64,000 bases of DNA from assembly GCF_014385195.1 (NCBI RefSeq), contig NZ_JACRTG010000016.1, forward strand, positions 248,001 to 312,000. The letters are read 5' to 3'. This DNA is from Paratissierella segnis (GTDB taxonomy: Bacteria > Bacillota > Clostridia > Tissierellales > Tissierellaceae). The notes beneath the pieces are model-generated. The model was not told where the DNA came from and ran no database searches. It saw only the letters and a list, made by a program, of their open reading frames with translations. This document shows, in pieces, positions 32,874 to 41,893 of this stretch. The position numbers were made by a program, and so were the translations under genes. How positions within the stretch are numbered: the first letter of the stretch is position 1; every line of letters begins with the position of its first letter.

Positions 32874-34355
32874 ATGGCACGGAATTCGAATTCAAATGCC
32901 AATAATTATAGTTCATTAAAAAGGAATATTTTAATTTTTATTTCTATATTGTTTATATCATTATTTAGATTTATACCCGGTCCCGGGGGGCTTACTCCAT
33001 CACAGATGCAGGTTTTGGGTGTATTTATAGGTGTTTTGATATTATGGTTAACAATATCAATAGACTGGCCTAGTTTATTAGCTCTGGCAGGGCTGGCATT
33101 TATACCGGAGATAGATTTCAATGCAATGATATCAAGCTCAATAGGTGGCTCAACATTCTCATTTCTATTGTTCACATTTATGTGCACCTATGCGGTTTCA
33201 CAGACTTCCTTTGTACGAAGATGCGCTATTGGTTTTATTACCAGCAAAGTCGCCAGAAAAGGACCATGGTGGTTCTTAATATCATATTGTGCATCTGTGT
33301 TGATAATAGGTTTAGTTATGTCACCAACAGTGTTGTATGTAATTTATTTGCCTATTTTAGATGAGATATGCCATACACTTAAGCTTAAGAAAGATGATAG
33401 GTTAGCAAATGGTCTAGTAATGGGACAAACTATAGCCTGTGCATTGTCTTCAGGGATGACCCCTATTGCACATGTATTTTCAAATATGGCAATGGGCTTC
33501 TATGAAGTTGCAACGGGTAAGACTATAAGTTATGCTTCATTTATGGCATTTGCCATTCCTGTTGGCTTGATTAGCTTTGTAGCTATGATTCTGTTATTTA
33601 AGGTATTTTTAAGACCTGATATGTCTAAATTCTCTACAATTGATATGAGATCATTAAAATCCAGCATTAAACCTATGGAAAAACACGAAAAAATTATATT
33701 ATGTATTTTCTTTACTGTAATCGCATTTTGGGTTTTACCAAGTTTTCTTGAATCTGTATTCCCAAATTTTGCTAACTATATCAATTCATTGGGGACTTCA
33801 TTTCCACCATTAGTGGGAGCTATTCTTTTGTTAATTATTACAGTGGAAGGAAAACCCTTAATGAATTTTAGAGATTCAATGAGCAAAGGAGTTTCATGGG
33901 GAAGCTTGATTATGACTGCAGCTACATTGGCCTTAGGTTCTGCTATGACAAATAAGGATATTGGATTAGCCGAGTGGCTAACAGGTAATATATCGCAGAT
34001 GTCAGAAGGTTTAAGCCCATTGGCACTTATAACTATTTTTACATTGTGGGCAGCTATACAGACGAACTTTTCTTCCAATATGGTCACTATAACGGTAGTT
34101 TGCGCTGTGGCAATTCCAATTTGTCTTGCTACAAATGGGAAGATTAGTACACCGGCTGTAGCATCAATTGTTGGTATGATGGGGGCATTTGCTTTTGCTA
34201 CTCCCCCTGCTCATCCCAATGTTGCCTTGGCAAGTGCATCAGGTTGGACTACTACGGGGCAGATGATGAAATATGGATTTGTAACTATGTTTATATCAGT
34301 TATAGTTACCATATTTATAGGCTACCCAATAGCTACAGCATTTATGGGATATTAG
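32874..34355 (+). CDS. SLC13/DASS family sodium-anion symporter
   Basis: 493 residues, about 11-12 helices. The hairpin motifs of the divalent-anion:sodium symporter family are visible (SPTVLYVIYLPIL, WAAIQTNFSSNMVTITVVC with the SNMVT variant of the SNTAT motif, AFATPPAHPNVALA). Family members carry di- or tricarboxylates, sulfate or related anions. It lies 53 bases after the Mur-ligase-like gene on the same strand, with no terminator visible between, so it may import a precursor or export a product of the ATP-grasp/Mur pair. A GGAGG ribosome site precedes the ATG. Confidence 0.87.
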   Translation: MARNSNSNANNYSSLKRNILIFISILFISLFRFIPGPGGLTPSQMQVLGVFIGVLILWLTISIDWPSLLALAGLAFIPEIDFNAMISSSIGGSTFSFLLFTFMCTYAVSQTSFVRRCAIGFITSKVARKGPWWFLISYCASVLIIGLVMSPTVLYVIYLPILDEICHTLKLKKDDRLANGLVMGQTIACALSSGMTPIAHVFSNMAMGFYEVATGKTISYASFMAFAIPVGLISFVAMILLFKVFLRPDMSKFSTIDMRSLKSSIKPMEKHEKIILCIFFTVIAFWVLPSFLESVFPNFANYINSLGTSFPPLVGAILLLIITVEGKPLMNFRDSMSKGVSWGSLIMTAATLALGSAMTNKDIGLAEWLTGNISQMSEGLSPLALITIFTLWAAIQTNFSSNMVTITVVCAVAIPICLATNGKISTPAVASIVGMMGAFAFATPPAHPNVALASASGWTTTGQMMKYGFVTMFISVIVTIFIGYPIATAFMGY

Positions 34356-34502
34356 AGATTAGAAAAAACACATTTTGTGTCATTCGGCTGCAGTTGTAGG
34401 GGATGGGGACTGTACCATCCCGCAAATACCCCCTAAGAGGAGGGTATAAATAATAGTATTTATTTGATATAATAGGGGTATCCAAAATACAAGGAGGCTT
34501 CT

Positions 34503-34985
34503 ATGGATAATCGTCCAAATCTATTTAAAGAAATCGTAAAAGATACAGGTAAAGGCATAAGGGGTTTTTTAAAATCACGATTAATTATAATGTTTATAAC
34601 ATTTATAATCTTGAGTATTGGTCTTACCATTATAGATGCTCCCTTTGCTATACCCATTGCTATATTAATATCAATATTAGACATAATTCCCATTTTGGGT
34701 GCTGGAATTGTATTGATTCCTTGGTCATTTGTTTCTTATTTCTGGACAAATAAGGAGTTTGGTATAAATTTAGCAATTCTATATATGGTTATGACAATAT
34801 TAAAACAATTTATAGAACCTAAAATACTAGGTGACCAGATTGGAGTAAGGCCTCTGTACACTTTTATAGCTACAATTGTAGGTTCCATAATACTTGGACC
34901 AATAGGAGTACTTCTTGGACCATTGATTGCTGTGGTTATAAATTCAATAATAAGAGTTAATAAGAATTTAAATAGAAAAAAGTGA
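34503..34985 (+). CDS. AI-2E family transporter, C-terminal half only
   Basis: 160 residues. The sequence aligns by eye with the C-terminal half of AI-2E/PerM-family permeases (IPIAILISILDIIPILGAGI, LKQFIEPKILGDQIGVRPLY, GPIGVLLGPLIAVVI). The family is normally 340-380 residues, so the N-terminal membrane half is missing. It is not obviously a dead remnant: AAGGAGG stands eight bases before the ATG and a TATAAT lies 30 bases upstream. The 150 bases before it contain no trace of the missing half. It may be a short paralogue or a degenerate gene. The related B. subtilis YtvI is a sporulation protein; no inference on function is safe. Confidence 0.75.
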   Translation: MDNRPNLFKEIVKDTGKGIRGFLKSRLIIMFITFIILSIGLTIIDAPFAIPIAILISILDIIPILGAGIVLIPWSFVSYFWTNKEFGINLAILYMVMTILKQFIEPKILGDQIGVRPLYTFIATIVGSIILGPIGVLLGPLIAVVINSIIRVNKNLNRKK

Positions 34986-35156
34986 GAGAAAAATCCTCTA
35001 ATCTCATACATGACATTTTGTCAATAAATTTAGTATGACATTATATATAGAATAATTACATATTTAACAAACCTATTGTTTATTTTTAGACAACGTGGTA
35101 TAATAAATATTGTTGCACATAAATTAATATTTCAATTTTAATGGAGGGGTTTGAAA

Positions 35157-36281
35157 ATGAAAAAGATAGTATCACTGATACTAGTACTTACTTTAATAAT
35201 GACAGCTTTAGTTGGATGTTCAAAACCTGATGAAACAAAGGATAATCCAGAACCACCTGTAACACAACCGGAAGATCAAGATAATGATCAAGATTCTTCT
35301 GCTGAAGGCGGGAAGATTGCAAAATTAGGTTTAGGACAAAACATTTCAATTGCAAGCTCAAAAGATGCAGATGGAAATGATGTATTAGCTTTAGGACAAG
35401 CAGACGTAACAATGGCTGCTGTAGGATTTGATGCAGATGGTAAAGTAGCAAGCGTATCTATAGATGTAGTTCAAGCTAAGACACCATATGATAAAGATCT
35501 TAAGATTTCAGCAGATATAGATGCTCCGGTTAAATCAAAAAAAGAATTAGGACCGGATTATAATATGAAACCAGCATCAGCAATAGGCAAAGAATGGTTT
35601 GAACAAATGGATGCATTTGAAGAGTGGATGATTGGTAAATCTGTCGATGAAATAAAGAATCTTAAAGTTACACAAAAAGACGAACATCATACACATATAC
35701 CTGATGTACCAGAATTAACATCTTCTGTTACAATGACTGTTCAAGACTATATTGCAGCAGTCGCAGAAGCTTGGGACAATGCAGTAGATGCTACAGGTGC
35801 AGAAAAAGTTGGTTTAGGCGTATCATCCAGTATTGCTAGTTCAAAAGAATTAGGAACTGATAAAGACGGAAAAGAAGTATTACCAGTAGCTCAATCCGAT
35901 ACAAATATGGCAGCAATGGCATTTGACAAAGACGGTAAGGTAGTGGCTGCTATAGTTGATACTGCACAAGTTAAGATAAACTTCGATAAAGAAGGCAAGG
36001 TCACTTCAGATGCAGCAGCAGAATATAAAACAAAACATGAATTAAAAGAAGATTATAATATGAAGAATGCTTCACCTATAAAGAAAGAATGGTATGAACA
36101 AATGAATGCATTCCAAGAATGGATGATTGGAAAGACTGCAGATGAAATCACCGGATTAAAGGTTAAAGAAAATGATCATGGACCAGGAATCCCTGACGTA
36201 CCGGAATTAACATCCTCAGTTACTATATCAGTTTCTAGTTATCTTGATGTAGTTGGAAAAGCAGCAGCAAATGCAAAATAA
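35157..36281 (+). CDS. Lipoprotein with two tandem repeat domains, upstream of apbE
   Basis: 374 residues. The lipoprotein signal ends LVGC, then an acidic Pro/Gln/Asp linker, then two homologous domains of about 155 residues. Each starts LGxxxSIASSK, has an FDxDGKVxx beta-hairpin and the block DYNMKxASxIxKEWxEQMxAFxEWMIGK, and ends IPDVPELTSSVT. The DGKV hairpins look like an FMN-binding domain, but the Ser/Thr-Gly-Ala-Thr flavinylation motif is absent from both copies. The gene stands 116 bases before the ApbE flavin transferase and ends in a terminator. The ATG at 35157 is nine bases after GGAGG; a TTG two codons earlier is less likely. Function unknown; an extracytoplasmic redox role is inferred from the neighbour. 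Confidence 0.7.
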   Translation: MKKIVSLILVLTLIMTALVGCSKPDETKDNPEPPVTQPEDQDNDQDSSAEGGKIAKLGLGQNISIASSKDADGNDVLALGQADVTMAAVGFDADGKVASVSIDVVQAKTPYDKDLKISADIDAPVKSKKELGPDYNMKPASAIGKEWFEQMDAFEEWMIGKSVDEIKNLKVTQKDEHHTHIPDVPELTSSVTMTVQDYIAAVAEAWDNAVDATGAEKVGLGVSSSIASSKELGTDKDGKEVLPVAQSDTNMAAMAFDKDGKVVAAIVDTAQVKINFDKEGKVTSDAAAEYKTKHELKEDYNMKNASPIKKEWYEQMNAFQEWMIGKTADEITGLKVKENDHGPGIPDVPELTSSVTISVSSYLDVVGKAAANAK

Positions 36282-36305
36282 TTAAATAGATAGATAGGAA
36301 TATTT

Positions 36306-36340
36306 AAACTCCCTCATTAATTGGGGGAGTTAATTTTTTA
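36306..36340 (+). terminator. Intrinsic terminator after the two-repeat lipoprotein gene
   Basis: AACTCCC pairs with GGGAGTT around an ATTAAT-containing loop and TTTTTT follows after two A's. Confidence 0.85.
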
Positions 36341-36397
36341 CGATTTTCATTGTAGGTTAGATTTATTTTTGTTATTATAAACAAGGGTGAACAATAA

Positions 36398-37483
36398 ATG
36401 AAGAAAAAAATTTCAATGATATTAATCTTAATTATCTTAATAGCCAGTTTATCAGGTTGTAAGAAAGATAAATATAATAAATACAGCGATAGTTTTTTTG
36501 ATACATTTGATACTATTATTCAAATAGTCGGATATACAAATACCGAGGAAGAATTTAAGTCCTATGTAGAAGACATACATGAAAGGATGCTGGTACTTCA
36601 TAAGTATTATGATAAATATAATAATTATGAAGGTATCAACAATATAAAAACTATAAATGATAATGCAGGGAAACAACCTGTAAAGGTGGATAAAGAGATA
36701 ATTGATTTAATTCAATTCTCAAAAGATATGTATTATAAAAATGGAATGGAAACAAATATTGCATTAGGTGCAGTCTTAAATATATGGACCCAATATAGGG
36801 AAATGGCGGAAGAAGACCCTAAAAATGCAATGGTTCCGCCAATGGATGAACTCCAAGAGGCAAATAAACATACGGACATAGATAAGGTAATAGTTGATTT
36901 AGAAAATAGCACAATATATTTGGAAGACCCTCTAATGAGTTTAGACGTCGGAGCTGTAGCTAAAGGATTTGCAACCGAAATCGTTGCACGGGAAATTGAG
37001 GCAAAGGGCTTTAATTCAGGGATCATAAGTGCTGGGGGGAATATTAGAACTATTGGAAAGCCACTAGATGGAATACGGGAAAGATGGGGAGTAGGTATAC
37101 AAAATCCCAATATGAGCATTGGAAACAATGAGTCCAATGTTTTGGATACAGTATTCATAAATGATGCTTCCGTTGTAACTAGCGGAGATTATCAAAGATA
37201 CTATATGGTAGGAGACAAAGTTTATCATCATTTAATAGACCCAAAGACTCTGATGCCCGGAGATTATTATAGAGCCGTAACCGTTGTAACGGCTGATTCA
37301 GGAGAAGCGGATTTTTTATCTACTACTGTTTTTATGCTTCCGTTTGAAGAGAGCAAAAAATTTGTTGAATCCCTTGATGGAGTGGAAGCTTTATGGGTTT
37401 TTAAAGACGGTAGTGTTGAGGCGACTTTAGGCATGAAAGGGATAATGAAGAGTGAAGGCGCAACGGGTTCTAAAAGTGAGTAA
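36398..37483 (+). CDS. apbE: FAD:protein FMN transferase (ApbE lipoprotein)
   Basis: 361 residues. The lipobox LSGC at about residue 21 anchors it outside the membrane. ApbE motifs: LDVGAVAKGFATE, SAGGNIRTIG (FAD binding), TSGDYQRYY, YHHLIDPKTLMP and DSGEADFLSTTVFML with the Mg2+-binding Asp. The enzyme covalently attaches FMN to a Thr/Ser of a target protein. A canonical target (SGAT motif) is encoded 6 kb downstream on the other strand at 43611-43952; the adjacent two-repeat lipoprotein lacks that motif. Terminated by the hairpin at 37489-37520. Confidence 0.95.
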   Translation: MKKKISMILILIILIASLSGCKKDKYNKYSDSFFDTFDTIIQIVGYTNTEEEFKSYVEDIHERMLVLHKYYDKYNNYEGINNIKTINDNAGKQPVKVDKEIIDLIQFSKDMYYKNGMETNIALGAVLNIWTQYREMAEEDPKNAMVPPMDELQEANKHTDIDKVIVDLENSTIYLEDPLMSLDVGAVAKGFATEIVAREIEAKGFNSGIISAGGNIRTIGKPLDGIRERWGVGIQNPNMSIGNNESNVLDTVFINDASVVTSGDYQRYYMVGDKVYHHLIDPKTLMPGDYYRAVTVVTADSGEADFLSTTVFMLPFEESKKFVESLDGVEALWVFKDGSVEATLGMKGIMKSEGATGSKSE

Positions 37484-37488
37484 TGTAT

Positions 37489-37520
37489 AGAGATTAGCGA
37501 GAAGCTAATCTCTTTTTTAA
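37489..37520 (+). terminator. Intrinsic terminator after apbE
   Basis: AGAGATTAGC pairs perfectly with GCTAATCTCT (loop GAGAA) followed by TTTTT. Confidence 0.92.
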
Positions 37521-37645
37521 TTATAATTAAGCATATTATAGAATATACATCTAATATAAATATAAAAAGATTCGATTAATATCTTAGGTATCATTCGTAG
37601 GGGCGATGATTTTGAAGGATATCCTCTTTTCATTGTGAATTGACA

Positions 37646-37674
37646 TTGACTTTTTAACTTGTCCACTATATAAT
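37646..37674 (+). promoter_or_regulatory. Vegetative promoter of the ChvE-GguAB sugar operon
   Basis: TTGACT and TATAAT are separated by exactly 17 bases, about 75 bases before the binding-protein start codon. Confidence 0.8.
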
Positions 37675-37749
37675 AAATTTAACAACTTGTACGTATTAGA
37701 TGCTTGGTTTCTATAATTAATATCTAAACAAATTTAAGGAGGGGATTTA

Positions 37750-38916
37750 ATGAAAAAGAATAGAATTAGGGCAATCGTTTTCCTACTTATTCTGGTATTT
37801 ACACTGGGTGCATTTGTAGGATGTAGCCCTAAAACAGATGGTGGGGAAACACCAACCAGTGGTGATAACGATGCCACGCACGATACAGATACTAGTGGTA
37901 AGGTCGATGTAGGCATAGTTCTTCCTACAAAAGACGAACCAAGATGGGTTCAAGATGAGACCAGGTTCACAGAGGCTTTAAAGGATACAGAATATTCAGT
38001 CGAAATTTTATTTAGTCAAGGTTTATCAGCTAAAGAAAAGGAAAATGTAGAAGCTTTGATTACCAAAGGGATAAAGGTTTTGATAATATGTCCTCATGAT
38101 GGTGATGGCGCCGCCGCAGCAGCTGAAGCAGCAAGGAAGGAAGGCGTAAAAGTAATATCTTATGATAGACTTATCACAGGCACTGACGCAATAGATTACT
38201 ATGTAACCTTTGATAGCGTTTCAGTAGGGGAAGCTCAAGGTCAATATTTGATAGATAAAGCATCGGGCGAGGGCAATCCGCTATATCTATATGCCGGAGC
38301 CGCTTCCGATAACAATGCGTTTTTGTTCTTTGAAGGTGCGTGGAATGTTCTGCAACCTAAAATTGCCGATGGTACATTTGTAATTAAAAATTCAAGCGAG
38401 GCAATCGCATTACAAGATAAGCCAATATTGACAAGGGAAGAAATGAGCAAGATAATAGGTCAAGTTACAACAAATTGGGACTTTAATGATGCCAAGAATA
38501 AAGCTGAATCACATCTAACTGCAGCATCCGCAGGGGATAAGGGGGATGTGTTTATATTAGCTCCAAATGATGGTACTGCTCGATCAATAGCTGATACATT
38601 TGCGGCTGATACAGATGTTAAGTCCTATGTAATTACCGGTCAAGATGCGGAAAAAGCTTCTATACAGTATATAATCGATGGTAAGCAAACAATGACGGTA
38701 TTTAAGGATGTTCGCACATTGGTAAAGGATTCTATGGATATGGCAATTGAATTGCTAAAGGGAGAAACACCTGTAACCACCGGCTCATATAACAATAAAA
38801 CTATAGATGTTAAGGCAAAACAAACAGAAGTTATAGTAGTTGACCAATCAAATGTAAAGGAAGCTTTAATTGATTCAGGTTATTATGATGCTTCTGAATT
38901 TACAAACTTAAAATAG
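37750..38916 (+). CDS. chvE: Multiple-monosaccharide ABC transporter substrate-binding lipoprotein (ChvE-like)
   Basis: 388 residues. A lipoprotein signal (FVGC) and an acidic Thr/Asp linker are followed by a sugar-binding fold: VGIVLPTKDEPRWVQDETRF, VLIICPHDGDGAAAAAEAA, YDRLITGTDAIDYYVTFD, the ChvE/XylF pattern. It would deliver aldoses such as galactose, xylose or arabinose to the GguA/GguB transporter encoded next. A GGAGGGG ribosome site precedes the ATG. A short hairpin with no T-run follows the gene, as in the DUF3798 operon. Confidence 0.93.
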   Translation: MKKNRIRAIVFLLILVFTLGAFVGCSPKTDGGETPTSGDNDATHDTDTSGKVDVGIVLPTKDEPRWVQDETRFTEALKDTEYSVEILFSQGLSAKEKENVEALITKGIKVLIICPHDGDGAAAAAEAARKEGVKVISYDRLITGTDAIDYYVTFDSVSVGEAQGQYLIDKASGEGNPLYLYAGAASDNNAFLFFEGAWNVLQPKIADGTFVIKNSSEAIALQDKPILTREEMSKIIGQVTTNWDFNDAKNKAESHLTAASAGDKGDVFILAPNDGTARSIADTFAADTDVKSYVITGQDAEKASIQYIIDGKQTMTVFKDVRTLVKDSMDMAIELLKGETPVTTGSYNNKTIDVKAKQTEVIVVDQSNVKEALIDSGYYDASEFTNLK

Positions 38917-38930
38917 GTAGCAAGAGGTGA

Positions 38931-38956
38931 AGGGGTGGATGAAAGGCCACCCCCTA
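38931..38956 (+). other. Intercistronic hairpin after the sugar-binding protein gene
   Basis: GGGGTGG pairs with CCACCCC around ATGAAAGG. It lies between the binding-protein gene and the ATPase gene, with no strong T-run; it probably lowers downstream expression or stabilises the upstream transcript. Confidence 0.65.
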
Positions 38957-38982
38957 ATTTTATCTGTAAGGAGTGTATACCT

Positions 38983-40515
38983 ATGAGTAGACACGATAAT
39001 GACTATATATTGGAAATGAAAAATATTACTAAAGAATTTCCCGGAGTTAAGGCATTAGATGATGTAAATTTCAAGGTTAAAAGGGGAGAAATTCATTGTC
39101 TGGTAGGAGAAAATGGTGCGGGGAAATCTACCCTTATGAAGGTGGTATCAGGTGTTTATCCCAATGGTGAATATACCGGAGATATCATTTTTAACGGAGA
39201 AATTCAAAGATTTAATGATATTAAGGACAGCGTAAATGTGGGAATAGGCATAATATATCAAGAATTAGCATTAATTCCCGAGATGACCATTTATGAAAAT
39301 ATTTTTCTTGGAAATGAAATTAAAAACGGCTCTGCAATCGACTGGGTTGAGACCATCGCAGAATCAAAAAAGTTATTAGACAAGGTAAAATTAAATATAA
39401 ATCCCGAAATAAAGATAAAAGAATTAGGTGTTGGTAAGCAGCAATTAGTTGAAATAGCTAAAGCCTTTAGCAAAGACGTGAAGCTGCTTATTTTGGATGA
39501 GCCAACTGCAGCTCTTAATGATGATGATTCTGAAAACCTTTTTAACTTATTAAGGGAACTTAAAAATGACGGAATTACCTCAATTATGATATCTCATAAA
39601 CTAAAAGAAGTCATCTCAATAGCTGATACCGTGACAATCCTTAGGGATGGAAAAACCATTTGCTCATTAGAGGCATCGAAAAATGAAATTTCGGAGCCAA
39701 TTTTGATAAGAAATATGGTAGGTAGGGAAATAAATAATATTTATCCTGAAAGAATATCAAAAATTTCAGAAGAAATTGTATTGGAAGTACAAAATTGGAA
39801 TGTTTATGATCCAAATATTGGAAGAAACATATTAAAGAATATCAATATTAATTTAAAAAAAGGAGAAGTAGTAGGAATTGCTGGTCTTATGGGGTCCGGT
39901 AGAACAGAATTAGCATATAGCATCTTTGGCAATCCTAGGGAATATAAAATTGATGGAGATCTATTTATAAAAGGGAAAAAGAAGACTTTTAATAAGCCTA
40001 CGGATGCAATAAAAGGCGGTATTGCTTATGTTACAGAGGATAGAAAAAGAGAAGGAATAATTTTGAATCAAGATATTAAAAGGAATATCACTATTACAAA
40101 TTTAAATTTATTGGCTTCTATGGGAATTATAAATGAAAATGAGGAAATACAAGTGGCAAATAAATATAAGGATGATTTGACTATAAAAACTCCAAGTATT
40201 GAGCAACTTGCAGAAAATCTAAGCGGAGGTAATCAACAAAAAGTTTCTCTTGCAAAATGGTTGTTTGCTAAACCCGAAATCTTGATTTTAGATGAGCCCA
40301 CTAGAGGGATCGATGTAGGAGCTAAATTTGAAATATATAATATAATCAATAGATTGATAGAAGAAGGATTAAGTATCATCTTAATCTCTTCCGAACTTCC
40401 GGAGATTTTGGGTATGTGTGATAGGATTTATGTAGTTGCCCATGGAGAGATTATAGGAGAATATTCAAAAGATGAAGCAACACAAGATAAGATAATGGAA
40501 TTAGCAACGAGCTAA
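38983..40515 (+). CDS. gguA: Multiple-monosaccharide ABC transporter ATP-binding protein (GguA/MmsA-like)
   Basis: 510 residues, two ATPase domains. Half 1: Walker A GENGAGKST, Q-loop IYQELALIP, signature-equivalent LGVGKQQLVEIAKA, Walker B LLILDEPTAAL. Half 2: degenerate P-loop GLMGSGRTEL, EDRKREGIIL (a sugar-ATPase hallmark), signature LSGGNQQKVSLAKW, LILDEPTRGIDVG. The ATG at 38983 follows AAGGAG by 8 bases; an in-frame earlier start at 38935 runs through the intercistronic hairpin and is rejected. Fifteen bases separate it from the permease gene. Confidence 0.93.
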   Translation: MSRHDNDYILEMKNITKEFPGVKALDDVNFKVKRGEIHCLVGENGAGKSTLMKVVSGVYPNGEYTGDIIFNGEIQRFNDIKDSVNVGIGIIYQELALIPEMTIYENIFLGNEIKNGSAIDWVETIAESKKLLDKVKLNINPEIKIKELGVGKQQLVEIAKAFSKDVKLLILDEPTAALNDDDSENLFNLLRELKNDGITSIMISHKLKEVISIADTVTILRDGKTICSLEASKNEISEPILIRNMVGREINNIYPERISKISEEIVLEVQNWNVYDPNIGRNILKNININLKKGEVVGIAGLMGSGRTELAYSIFGNPREYKIDGDLFIKGKKKTFNKPTDAIKGGIAYVTEDRKREGIILNQDIKRNITITNLNLLASMGIINENEEIQVANKYKDDLTIKTPSIEQLAENLSGGNQQKVSLAKWLFAKPEILILDEPTRGIDVGAKFEIYNIINRLIEEGLSIILISSELPEILGMCDRIYVVAHGEIIGEYSKDEATQDKIMELATS

Positions 40516-40530
40516 GGAGGGTTAATAAAT

Positions 40531-41751
40531 ATGGGTGAATCTAATCAAACTGTAAAACAAGATATGGAGAAGGAAAAATTAAGGTTTATTGATGAATTGA
40601 AACTGCTTCTTAAAAATAATATAAGAGAGTATGGGATGTTTATAGCATTATTTGTTATAATGATTATATTTTCCATACTTACCGATGGGACTTTTATGTC
40701 GCCACGCAATATAAGCAACCTTATCAATTCAATGGGTTATATAGCTGTATTGACCGTAGGAATGACATTGGTAATAGTCATAAGGCATATAGATCTATCT
40801 GTTGGGTTTATTGCGGGCTTTTTGGGAGCTGTTGCTGCCATACTATTGACCACATACAAAGTTCCTGTTTTTCTAACGATATTAATAATTTTACTTCTTG
40901 GCATTATAATAGGCTTTTTTAACGGTATATTAGTTGCTAATTTTGGAATTCCGTCATTTGTATCTTCTTTAGCGGGGATGTTAATCTTTAGAGGGGCTTT
41001 ATTAAGGGTAACTGAGAAATCAGGAACGATTATTATTCCAAATAAAATTTTTAATGCCATTGGAAATGGATTTATTCCGGATATTAAATTAATAGAAGGC
41101 TATCATTCTATTACATTAATATTGGGAATTATTGGGATAATATTATTCATTTCAAATGAAATAAAGTCAAGGAAAAATAAGGAGAAGTATAATTTTGAAG
41201 TTTTATCTAAACCGTTATTTATAGCAAAGCTTATACTGATTTCATCGGTTATAATGTATATAACCTGGACATTGGCAAAGTATAACGGCCTATCCTGGAC
41301 TATAGTAATAGTTATAATTGTAGTGGCTATATACCACTATTTAACCACAAAGACGGTTTTAGGAAGACATATATATGCGGTAGGAGGAAATCCTGAAGCC
41401 GCCAAATTGAGCGGAATAGATGTAAAAAAGATAACCTATTTCGTGTTCTGTTCAATGAGTATGCTTGCTGCATTGTCCGGAATTTTATATACTGCAAGAC
41501 TTCAATCAGCGACTACAACTGCAGGAAATTTGTTCGAACAAGATGCAATAGCTGCTGCTTATGTAGGGGGTGCGTCTGCGGCCGGAGGAGTCGGAAAGAT
41601 TACAGGGTCAATAATAGGTGCTCTGGTTATGGCTTCATTAACAAGCGGTATGAATTTAATGGGTGTAGGAATTTCCTATCAGTATATGATTAGAGGAATA
41701 GTTTTAGTAGTGGCGGTCGTATTTGATGTCATCACGAGAAAGAAAAAATAA
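40531..41751 (+). CDS. gguB: Multiple-monosaccharide ABC transporter permease (GguB/MmsB-like)
   Basis: 406 residues, longer than ordinary ribose-type permeases (about 320) as is typical of GguB/MmsB/XylH. Membrane helices carry VGMTLVIVIRHIDLSVGFIA and GILVANFGIPSFVSSLAG. The extra hydrophilic loop at about 205-225 (NEIKSRKNKEKYNFEVL) is part of the longer architecture. The coupling segment AVGGNPEAAKLSGID and AAYVGGASAAGGVG are typical. Last gene of the operon. Confidence 0.93.
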   Translation: MGESNQTVKQDMEKEKLRFIDELKLLLKNNIREYGMFIALFVIMIIFSILTDGTFMSPRNISNLINSMGYIAVLTVGMTLVIVIRHIDLSVGFIAGFLGAVAAILLTTYKVPVFLTILIILLLGIIIGFFNGILVANFGIPSFVSSLAGMLIFRGALLRVTEKSGTIIIPNKIFNAIGNGFIPDIKLIEGYHSITLILGIIGIILFISNEIKSRKNKEKYNFEVLSKPLFIAKLILISSVIMYITWTLAKYNGLSWTIVIVIIVVAIYHYLTTKTVLGRHIYAVGGNPEAAKLSGIDVKKITYFVFCSMSMLAALSGILYTARLQSATTTAGNLFEQDAIAAAYVGGASAAGGVGKITGSIIGALVMASLTSGMNLMGVGISYQYMIRGIVLVVAVVFDVITRKKK

Positions 41752-41754
41752 GGT

Positions 41755-41785
41755 TAAAAAATCCATCTTGAGATGGATTTTTTAA
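41755..41785 (+). terminator. Intrinsic terminator of the ChvE-GguAB operon
   Basis: AAAAAATCCATC pairs with GATGGATTTTTT around a TTGA loop; the T-run is part of the stem. Confidence 0.92.
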
Positions 41786-41834
41786 ATTTCTAAAAGTTTT
41801 GCTTATAGAAAATCTACATTGGGTAAAATAGGAT

Positions 41835-41880
41835 AGACCCCAAGAATTGTGAACTTTGCATTGTGAATTGTGAATTGAAT
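41835..41880. repeat. Intergenic TTGTGAATTG-type tandem repeat, short copy
   Basis: GACCCCAAGAATTGTGAAC is followed by TTGCATTGTGAATTGTGAA, the same units as in the composite repeats at 15720-15930, 27097-27185 and 48056-48290. It lies directly upstream of the ndk ribosome site. Confidence 0.65.
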
Positions 41881-41893
41881 AGGAGGTTTTTGA

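Noticed and set aside
38935..38982. Upstream start giving a longer GguA-like ATPase
   Set aside because: The extension would read through the intercistronic hairpin and lacks family similarity; AAGGAG fits the ATG at 38983.
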